Positions 7,966 to 13,674 of a DNA stretch of 13,674 nucleotides are shown here, piece after piece. Both the position numbers and the translations under genes were made by a program. The stretch is taken from assembly GCA_947090385.1 (NCBI GenBank), contig CAMUNZ010000030.1:1-13674 (forward strand). Direction: 5' to 3'. The notes beneath the pieces were generated by a model. The model was not told the origin of the DNA. It saw nothing but the letters and a program-made list of their open reading frames with translations, and did not search any database. Source of the DNA: an uncultured Campylobacter sp. Its GTDB lineage: Bacteria; Campylobacterota; Campylobacteria; Campylobacterales; Campylobacteraceae. Every line of letters starts with the position of its first letter. Positions within the stretch are counted from its first letter, which is position 1.

Positions 7966-8300
7966 GAATTGTGGCTATTTTAGTTGCTGTTTTGGTTATA
8001 TTTGTAGTTTTAACTATAAATGAAGATAAATTTTCAAAAAAAAATAAAATAGTATTTTTAAGCGTTATTTTTGGAGTTACGATTTTAGGATATTTTGCAA
8101 ATTTTATGTTGAATTTAAATGATGATGAGAAAATAACAGAGAATTTTTTGCAAGGTAAAAATTTAAAATGTGACAATTATGATGTAAATGATACATATTT
8201 TAATTACTCTTTTGCGACTTCTTCTTTCATAGCAAAACCAGAATTTAAGCAATTTAGCGGAGTTATTTTAAAAACAAAAAGTTGTAAAATAGATGAATGA
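7962..8300 (+). CDS. Small two-helix membrane protein, function unknown
   Basis: The 112-residue product has two hydrophobic helices (about 3-18 and 29-50) joined by a short basic loop (KFSKKNK), then a ~60-residue polar tail. By the positive-inside rule the loop is cytoplasmic and the tail periplasmic. Two cysteines in the tail (C70 and C108) could then form a disulphide. No known catalytic motif is visible. The ATG overlaps the murC stop by 4 nt behind AGGGGA (7951-7956), and the end overlaps mutS2 by 8 nt, so it is co-translated with both. C. jejuni has a small membrane protein at the same place (Cj1053c, from memory), so it is a conserved lineage gene rather than a chance reading frame. 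A link to wall synthesis is only suggested by position. Confidence 0.8.
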   Translation: MRIVAILVAVLVIFVVLTINEDKFSKKNKIVFLSVIFGVTILGYFANFMLNLNDDEKITENFLQGKNLKCDNYDVNDTYFNYSFATSSFIAKPEFKQFSGVILKTKSCKIDE

Positions 8301-10488
8301 AATTTTTAACAAATTAGATTTAAACGATTATTTGCAAAAACTTTTTTCTTTGATGTCGCGCAAAAATTCAGTTTTTTTACAAGGCGATAGTAAAATTAAT
8401 TATGAAAAAATTCTTGAATTTGCAAAATTTGATATAAAAATTTGCGAAAAAGTTGCAAATTTAGATGATGCTTTGATGAGACTTTCAAAGCAGGGTGTTT
8501 TACATATTAGTGAAATTTTCGAGTTTTCGAAGATAATAAATTATTTTTTATATTTAAAATCTTGCGAATTTAGCGGAATTTTAGCAACTTCGCTTATCAA
8601 AATTGAAATTCCAGATGAGATTATAAAAATTTCAAAAAGTTTTGATAAAAATGGTGAATTTAAAGATGAAATTGACGAAAGATTGATAAAATACAAAAAT
8701 GCATACAAAATAAAAAAAGATGAAATTTCTTCGTTTTTAAAAAAAATAATTTATTCAAAAAATTTAACTTCTTATTTGGTTGATACACAAATTCATTTTA
8801 TAAACGATGTTGAGACTTTGTTGCTTCGTGGCGGATTTAATCACGCTTTAAAAGGAAGTGTTATTGCAAGAAGTAGCAGTGGATATTTTTATGTTTTACC
8901 AGAAAACATAGCGAAATTAAAAGGCGAACAAGCCGAAATTTTAGATAAAATTTCTCAGATAAATTATGAAATTTGTAAAAATTTCAGTTTAATTTTAAGT
9001 AAAAATTTGCTGTTTTTAAAATTTATAAATAATAATTTTGATCAATTTGACGGGCTTATAAGCCGTGCAATTTTGATGAGAAATAACGATTTTGAACTAG
9101 TTTTAAGCGACAATTCAAAAGATATAAAAATCTCAAATTTTGCTCATCCGGCTTTAAAAAATCCAAAAAGTGTTAGCGTGGATTTTAAAGGGCAAGTTTT
9201 ATTGATTACGGGCGTTAATGCCGGTGGAAAATCCATGCTTTTAAAATCTATTATGAGCGCTGTTTTGATGAGTAAATATCTTCTTCCTATGAAAATTTCA
9301 TCTTCAAACTCAAAAATTGGCAATTTCAAAGAATTTGACGCGATTATAGAAGATCCACAAAATGTAAAAAATGATATATCCACTTTTGCTGGAAGAATGC
9401 TACATTTTTCAAAACTTTTCGGTCATAAAAATTTGCTTTTAGGAGTCGATGAAATCGAGCTTGGGACGGATTTTGAAGAAGCGGCTAGTTTATATAGCGT
9501 TTTGATAAATCAACTCAAAAAAGATGCAAAAATTATAATCACAACTCATCACAAGCGCCTTGCCATGCTTCTTTCTAAAAACGACGATGTTGAATTGATA
9601 GCTGCACTTTATGATGAAAAAGCATCTCTTCCAAAATATGAGTTTTTAAAAGGTACGATTGGCAAATCTTATGCTTTTGAAACTGCCGTTAGATACGGAA
9701 TTCCAGCAAATTTGCCTGCGATTGCAAAAAAAGAGTATGGCGAGGATAAAGAAAATTTAAATATTGCAATTAGTAAAGCGATAAATTTAGAAAGCGAATT
9801 AAAACAAAAACTTGCGGATTTAAAAATAAAACAGGAAAATCTTGACAATTTATTTCAAAAAGCAAAAGATGAAAAAGATAAATTTGATGAAAATGTAAAA
9901 AATACAATTTCAAAACTGGAATTTGATTTTTATAAAGCGATAAATGAGGCAAAAAGAGGAATTAATTTAAAAAATACAAAAGAGAAACAACAAAGTTTAA
10001 ATCTTGCAAATGATTTGCACAAAAATATAAAAAAGCCTGAAATTTCAAATGAAAAGATTGATTTTAAAGTCGGTGATTTTGTGAAATATGGTTCGATTAA
10101 GGGCGAAATTGTCGCGATAAATAAAAATGAAGCTACAATTGAAAGTCAAGGTTTAAAACTTAGAGTTGGTTTAAAATTGTTAAAAAGAAGCACAAATTTA
10201 TCAAAAATTTCGCCAAAAACTTCTATAAACGTAGAAAAACCAAAACAGGCGAATGTGATTTTGGATCTTCACGGATTAAGAAGCGAAGAAGCTATCGAAA
10301 AACTTGATAAATTTATCTCAGATAGTTTGATTTTGGGATTTGATGAGGTTATCATAAAGCATGGAATTGGCACCAGAAAATTAGCATTTGCTGTTAAAAA
10401 TTTTTTAAAAAATCACAAAAGCGTTAAAGAAATACGCGACGGGACTCCAAGCGAAGGCGGTTTTGGAAGTAAAATTGTAAAATTTTAG
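8293..10488 (+). CDS. mutS2: MutS2-type ATPase with C-terminal Smr domain
   Basis: The 731-residue protein lacks the mismatch-reading N-terminal domain of MutS1. Residues ~1-290 are helical core/lever. The ATPase has Walker A GVNAGGKS (307-314), the MutS signature STF (363-365), Walker B LLLGVDEIE (DE at 386-387) and an H-loop THH (418-420). A lysine/glutamate-rich coiled coil lies at ~490-565 and a small KOW-like beta domain at ~592-634. The C-terminal Smr nuclease-like domain has LDLHG (657-661) and HGIG (690-693). Family members in Helicobacter suppress recombination and help repair oxidised DNA; in Bacillus a MutS2 acts on collided ribosomes. Which role applies here cannot be told. The start overlaps the upstream gene by 8 nt and the sirtuin starts 8 nt downstream. 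All motifs are intact. Confidence 0.93.
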   Translation: MNEIFNKLDLNDYLQKLFSLMSRKNSVFLQGDSKINYEKILEFAKFDIKICEKVANLDDALMRLSKQGVLHISEIFEFSKIINYFLYLKSCEFSGILATSLIKIEIPDEIIKISKSFDKNGEFKDEIDERLIKYKNAYKIKKDEISSFLKKIIYSKNLTSYLVDTQIHFINDVETLLLRGGFNHALKGSVIARSSSGYFYVLPENIAKLKGEQAEILDKISQINYEICKNFSLILSKNLLFLKFINNNFDQFDGLISRAILMRNNDFELVLSDNSKDIKISNFAHPALKNPKSVSVDFKGQVLLITGVNAGGKSMLLKSIMSAVLMSKYLLPMKISSSNSKIGNFKEFDAIIEDPQNVKNDISTFAGRMLHFSKLFGHKNLLLGVDEIELGTDFEEAASLYSVLINQLKKDAKIIITTHHKRLAMLLSKNDDVELIAALYDEKASLPKYEFLKGTIGKSYAFETAVRYGIPANLPAIAKKEYGEDKENLNIAISKAINLESELKQKLADLKIKQENLDNLFQKAKDEKDKFDENVKNTISKLEFDFYKAINEAKRGINLKNTKEKQQSLNLANDLHKNIKKPEISNEKIDFKVGDFVKYGSIKGEIVAINKNEATIESQGLKLRVGLKLLKRSTNLSKISPKTSINVEKPKQANVILDLHGLRSEEAIEKLDKFISDSLILGFDEVIIKHGIGTRKLAFAVKNFLKNHKSVKEIRDGTPSEGGFGSKIVKF

Positions 10489-10496
10489 GAATTTTT

Positions 10497-11183
10497 ATGG
10501 CAAAAGTTTTGATTTTAAGTGGCGCAGGACTTAGCGCTCCAAGCGGTTTGAAAACTTTCAGAGGAAATGGCGGACTTTGGGAGAATTACGATATTATGGA
10601 GGTTTGTTCAGTTCAAGGATATATTAAAAATCCAAAATTAGTCCATAAATTTTATGACGAAAGAAGAGTACAACTTAAAAAAGTTTTACCAAATAAAGCA
10701 CATTTTTGTATCGCAAAAATAAAAGAAAAATTTGGCAATGAAATTTGTGTTATGACGCAAAATATCGATGATTTGCTTGAAAGGGCAAATTGCAAGGATG
10801 TGATTCATCTGCATGGATTTTTACCAAATTTACGTTGCAAAAGTTGCGGAAAAACTTTTTACGTAGGTTATGAAAGTCAAGAAAACAAAATTTGTCCATT
10901 TTGCAAAAGTGCAAAAATTCGCCATGATGTTGTTATGTTTGGTGAAATAGCGCCAAATTATTCTTTACTTTATAATGAACTTTCAAAAGCTAATTTATTT
11001 ATAGCTATCGGGACAAGTGGCGAAGTTTTGGATGTGGGAAAATTTGCAAAAATAGTTGGAAATTCTATTTTAAATAATTACGAAAAAAGCTTTATGGATT
11101 TTTATTTTGACAAGGTTTATTTAGAAAGTTGTGAAACTGCCTTGCCAAAAATTTGTAAAGATATTGAAAATTTTTTAGTTTAA
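10497..11183 (+). CDS. cobB: NAD+-dependent protein deacylase, sirtuin (CobB-like, class III features)
   Basis: This cytoplasmic sirtuin removes acyl groups from lysines, using NAD+ and forming nicotinamide and O-acyl-ADP-ribose. The 228 residues hold the NAD-binding GAGLSAPSG (9-17) with FR (21-22), TQNID (87-91), catalytic His106 in LHG, a zinc knot of C114/C117 and C133/C136, and GTSGEV (172-177). Tyr53-x-x-Arg56 (FYDERR) matches the Tyr/Arg pair that lets CobB and SIRT5 bind succinyl and malonyl lysine, so desuccinylation is likely besides deacetylation. AGGA at 10487-10490 straddles the mutS2 stop and serves as ribosome site. In C. jejuni 11168 a restriction-modification gene (Cj1051c) separates mutS2 from the sirtuin, from memory; here they are adjacent. 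The 3' end overlaps the convergent cyclophilin gene by 9 nt. Confidence 0.92.
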   Translation: MAKVLILSGAGLSAPSGLKTFRGNGGLWENYDIMEVCSVQGYIKNPKLVHKFYDERRVQLKKVLPNKAHFCIAKIKEKFGNEICVMTQNIDDLLERANCKDVIHLHGFLPNLRCKSCGKTFYVGYESQENKICPFCKSAKIRHDVVMFGEIAPNYSLLYNELSKANLFIAIGTSGEVLDVGKFAKIVGNSILNNYEKSFMDFYFDKVYLESCETALPKICKDIENFLV

Positions 11184-11669
11184 TTTATTTAAAATTTCGA
11201 TTTTTTCTATTTTATCGCCAACTTTTATAGAATCTAAAACTTTTAAACTTTCATCATCAATCAATTTTCCAAAAACTGTATGAACACCATCTAAATGGCT
11301 TTGTGGCGAATGACATATAAAAAATTGACTTCCACCTGTATCTCGTCCAGCGTGCGCCATAGATAAACTTCCTCTTTCGTGAAGTTTTTTCTCGCCTTGA
11401 CATTCGCATTTTATCCTCCATCCAGGTCCGCCGGTCCCGTTTCCTTTTGGACAACCGCCTTGAATTACAAAATTCGGAATTACTCTATGAAAAGTTAATC
11501 CATTGTAAAATCCTTCTTTTGCTAGAAATGCGAAATTTGCGACTGTTTGTGGTGCATCATCATAAAAAAGTTTCGCATTCATAATGCCTTTTTGAGTATA
11601 AATTTTTGCAAATTTATACTCTTTTATATAATCTCCTAACTCATATGTTTTTAACGGTTCAAAATTCAT
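11175..11669 (-). CDS. ppi: Peptidyl-prolyl cis-trans isomerase, cyclophilin type
   Basis: This 164-residue cyclophilin speeds cis-trans isomerisation of prolyl bonds in protein folding. Active-site landmarks are FHR (60-62, catalytic Arg62), VIQGG (68-72, Gln70), the GTGGPG loop (78-83), AHAGRDTGGSQFF (105-117) and HLDGVHTVFG (125-134). The tryptophan that contacts cyclosporin in human CypA (Trp121) is His125 here, so weak drug binding is expected. No signal peptide is seen, so it is cytoplasmic. The start at 11669 is preferred to the in-frame ATG at 11717 because AAAAGGAT (11677-11684) stands before it and the upstream ATG overlaps the probable -10 box. The cyclophilin fold begins a few residues in. 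It is convergent with the sirtuin gene (9-nt overlap) and divergent from the response regulator. Confidence 0.95.
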   Translation of the reverse strand: MNFEPLKTYELGDYIKEYKFAKIYTQKGIMNAKLFYDDAPQTVANFAFLAKEGFYNGLTFHRVIPNFVIQGGCPKGNGTGGPGWRIKCECQGEKKLHERGSLSMAHAGRDTGGSQFFICHSPQSHLDGVHTVFGKLIDDESLKVLDSIKVGDKIEKIEILNKLN

Positions 11670-11707
11670 TTTTAAAATCCTTTTATTTAAAAAATTTAAA
11701 AGGCTAG

Positions 11708-11713
11708 ATATTA
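11708..11713 (-). promoter_or_regulatory. Putative extended -10 box for the cyclophilin gene
   Basis: On the minus strand, TGG-TAATAT reads as an extended -10 box (hexamer 11708-11713). It would give a start near 11701 and a leader of about 31 nt carrying the AAAAGGAT ribosome site. Confidence 0.4.
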
Positions 11714-11753
11714 CCATTTTAAAAATAAAAAGTGAAATTTCAAAATTTTAAGT

Positions 11754-11759
11754 TATAAT
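11754..11759 (+). promoter_or_regulatory. Putative -10 box for the response regulator-kinase operon
   Basis: A perfect TATAAT sits 20 nt before the ATG at 11780. Transcription would start near 11766, just before the TAGGAAA ribosome site (11768-11774), giving a very short leader. It lies about 40 nt from the oppositely facing cyclophilin -10 box, so the two promoters share one control region. Confidence 0.5.
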
Positions 11760-11779
11760 TCAATTTTTAGGAAATAGGT

Positions 11780-12472
11780 ATGCCAGATTACGAAATTTTA
11801 GAAATTTTATCGGATAAAAAAGTGCTTTGTTTAGAAGATGAGCCTTTAATTTTAAAAAATATTTGTGAAACTTTAAAATTATTTTTTGGTGAAGTTGTCG
11901 GCGTAAAAGATGGACTTGACGCACTTGATAAGGCTTTAAGTAATTATTATGATGTATTTATTTTTGATATTGTTGTTCCAAAAATTGATGGATTAGACAT
12001 AATCAGGCAAATTAGAAAAAAAAATATAAAAAGTCCGATAATTATAATTTCGAGTTACACTTCACAGGAGTATTTATGGCGAGCAATAGATTTAAAAATC
12101 ACAAAATTTTTGCAAAAACCTTATGATAGAGGTGCACTTTTAAAAGCATTAGAATGCGCAAGTTTAGAACTTACGGATAATAATTTACTTTTAGATATAG
12201 CAAAAAATTTAAAATATGATTTTCAAAAAAAGATAGTTTATAAAAACGGCGTTGCTTCTTGTCATCTTTCGAAAAACGAAAGCAGGCTTTTTGAATATTT
12301 TTTAAACAATAAAAATAAAAATATTACTTATGACGAATTGTTTGATTATATGTGGGAATTTGGTGAGCCATCGAAAGACGCTGTAAAAACTATAATAAAA
12401 GAAATTCGCAAAAAAACAAATAAAGATATAATCAAAAATTTGTATGGAATTGGTTATTTGTATGAAATATAA
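11780..12472 (+). CDS. Two-component response regulator, OmpR family
   Basis: The 230-residue protein has a receiver domain (~12-125) with the acidic pocket LEDE (18-21), phospho-acceptor Asp63 in FIFDIVVPKIDG, the switch Ser91/Ser92 and Lys113-Pro114. A winged-helix DNA-binding domain follows (~140-230), with KNESRLFEYFL and a C-terminal GIGYLYEI hairpin typical of OmpR/PhoB regulators. It should bind DNA as a phosphorylated dimer; its target genes are not evident. The 11-nt overlap with the kinase gene at 12462 makes them one operon and very probably a cognate pair. I do not recognise it as a named Campylobacter regulator. Confidence 0.9.
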   Translation: MPDYEILEILSDKKVLCLEDEPLILKNICETLKLFFGEVVGVKDGLDALDKALSNYYDVFIFDIVVPKIDGLDIIRQIRKKNIKSPIIIISSYTSQEYLWRAIDLKITKFLQKPYDRGALLKALECASLELTDNNLLLDIAKNLKYDFQKKIVYKNGVASCHLSKNESRLFEYFLNNKNKNITYDELFDYMWEFGEPSKDAVKTIIKEIRKKTNKDIIKNLYGIGYLYEI

Positions 12473-13674
12473 ATTTAAAATTATTGCAAGTTTATTTATT
12501 GTTTTATATTTTGCAATTTTGGCTTTAATTTTTAATTTTGATAGAGAACTAGCGATCAAAGATGCGAAAAAAGAGGCTTATAAAACTCTTGAAACTATGA
12601 ACGCAATAAGAGAATATATTTCGCAAATTCAACGTCCTTTAATCGATGAATTAAAACAAAAAGGAGTTTTAGATAAAAATTTTTTTGATCCTAGAATTCT
12701 TTCTTCTTCGTATATTACAAATGAAATTTACAAAATTCAGTTATCAAAAAATTCAAATTATGATTATAAAATAATCGCATTTAATCCGCTAAATCCGCAA
12801 AATTCGGGTAATGAATTTGAAAATAAAATTTTGCAAGGTTTTATAAATGAAGATTACGATGAATATTCTAAATTAATAAAAGATAACGGTAAAACTTGCG
12901 TTTTAGTATCTTTGCCGATTAAAAATAATTTATCTTGTGTAAATTGTCATAATTCAAAAATTGCACCAAAAAGAGTGCTAGAAAAATACGGAAATTTTAA
13001 AGATTTAAAAGCAAAAGATGGCGAAATAATTGCCATGATTTATTCTAAAATTCCAGTAATTTATAATCTTAAAGAGTTTATTTTTAATGCCATTGTTATG
13101 TTTATTATTTTTTTAGTTTTGTTATTTTTTGTTTTTAAAATTCATCAAAAAGCAACTAAAATAAAAGAGCAAAACGAGCTTTTGATGATACATCAATCTC
13201 GTCTTGCTTCAATGGGTCAGATGATTGAAAATATCTCTCATCAATGGAAAACTCCACTTGCGCAAATCGGATCAAATATCGTAAATTTATATCTTTATAA
13301 TGAAAAAAATAAACTAACAAAAGAAAAATTAAGACAAGATTTAAACGAGGCACAAAAACAGATAAAATTTATGTCAAATACGATAGACGATTTTAAAAAT
13401 TTTTTCGATCCAAAAATGCCAGATAGATATTTTTCTAGCAAAGAAACGATTGTTTTGGCTTGTAAGATTTTAGATGATTATTTTAAAAAATATCAAATCG
13501 ATGTGAAATTTGAGATTAAAGATGATTTTACACATTATGGAAAAATAAACGAAATTGCTCAAATTTTGATAAATATTTTAAATAACGCAAAAGAAGCATT
13601 TGATAAAATTTCTAATCGAGAAAAAATCATAAAAATTTCATCGTTTGTAGATGAAAATTCTAAATTTATAACCA
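12462..13674 (+). CDS. Membrane sensor histidine kinase with CXXCH haem-binding periplasmic domain (3' end outside window)
   Basis: The frame stays open from ATG 12462 to the window edge: 404 residues with no stop. Helix 1 is at ~7-25 and helix 2 at ~207-226, leaving ~180 residues in the periplasm. That part resembles the DUF3365/Tll0287-like sensor fold and carries CVNCH (C159, C162, H163) near its end, the usual c-type haem attachment motif. Cytoplasmic residues form a dimerisation/phospho-acceptor helix with SRLASMGQMIENISHQWKTP (His260), the HQW-x-x-PL type common in Campylobacterota kinases. An ATPase N-box (ILINILNNAKEAF, 368-380) follows, and the rest is cut off. The start overlaps the regulator stop by 11 nt with no independent promoter. 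By inference it senses redox state or a gas ligand through the haem and phosphorylates the upstream regulator. The haem role is predicted from the motif only. Confidence 0.88.
   Translation, partial: MKYKFKIIASLFIVLYFAILALIFNFDRELAIKDAKKEAYKTLETMNAIREYISQIQRPLIDELKQKGVLDKNFFDPRILSSSYITNEIYKIQLSKNSNYDYKIIAFNPLNPQNSGNEFENKILQGFINEDYDEYSKLIKDNGKTCVLVSLPIKNNLSCVNCHNSKIAPKRVLEKYGNFKDLKAKDGEIIAMIYSKIPVIYNLKEFIFNAIVMFIIFLVLLFFVFKIHQKATKIKEQNELLMIHQSRLASMGQMIENISHQWKTPLAQIGSNIVNLYLYNEKNKLTKEKLRQDLNEAQKQIKFMSNTIDDFKNFFDPKMPDRYFSSKETIVLACKILDDYFKKYQIDVKFEIKDDFTHYGKINEIAQILINILNNAKEAFDKISNREKIIKISSFVDENSKFIT

Noticed and set aside
8036..8044. A9 run in the small membrane protein gene, and similar A8-A9 runs in mutS2 (near 8739) and the response regulator (12016-12024), as phase-variable tracts
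   Set aside because: Runs of A are expected in such AT-rich coding DNA. Campylobacter phase variation normally uses G or C tracts, and none of 7 or more is present. All three genes are in frame.
11670..11717. Start of the cyclophilin gene at the upstream ATG (11717)
   Set aside because: It lies at the probable promoter and has no ribosome site; the ATG at 11669 has a good one.
1..13674. CRISPR array, insertion sequence, tRNA, rRNA or prophage
   Set aside because: No spaced direct repeats, transposase motifs, tRNA-like cloverleaf or rRNA sequence was seen; nearly all DNA is taken up by conserved genes.

Overview
The window is very AT-rich and gene-dense. The proteins and gene order point to a Campylobacter or close relative (Campylobacterota). 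A CadF-type OmpA-domain outer-membrane protein, a HAD phosphatase and a single-chain pyruvate:ferredoxin/flavodoxin oxidoreductase lie in the same order as, from memory, Cj1478c-Cj1477c-Cj1476c of C. jejuni. murC, a small membrane protein, mutS2 and a sirtuin follow the order of Cj1054c-Cj1053c-Cj1052c-...-Cj1050c. The two blocks sit close together here, and the adhesin differs clearly from the C. jejuni protein, so this is probably not C. jejuni. The species cannot be fixed from the window alone.

Layout. 1-927: 3' part of a cadF-like gene, ended by a perfect 24-nt palindrome. 975-1616: HAD phosphatase, apparently with its own promoter and perhaps a leaderless mRNA. 1717-5271: pyruvate oxidoreductase (nifJ/por) with a strong ribosome site and an inverted repeat upstream. 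5268-5298: hairpin shared by the convergent ends of nifJ and a minus-strand gene (5299-6480) for a secreted five-haem cytochrome c. 6658-11183: tightly packed plus-strand operon of murC, a two-helix membrane protein, mutS2 and a class III-type sirtuin, with junctions of -4, -8 and +8 nt. 11175-11669: minus-strand cyclophilin whose end overlaps the sirtuin by 9 nt. 11780-13674: OmpR-type response regulator overlapping a membrane histidine kinase that runs off the right edge.

How the genes fit together. Most are housekeeping: carbon oxidation feeding electrons to ferredoxin or flavodoxin, peptidoglycan precursor synthesis, DNA maintenance, protein deacylation and protein folding. Two parts look less routine. 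One is the orphan pentahaem periplasmic cytochrome. The other is the two-component pair, whose kinase carries a CXXCH haem-attachment motif in its predicted periplasmic domain and so looks like a c-type-haem redox or gas sensor. The kinase gene has no stop codon inside the window but is a clear, real gene. No mobile element, CRISPR array, tRNA or rRNA was seen.
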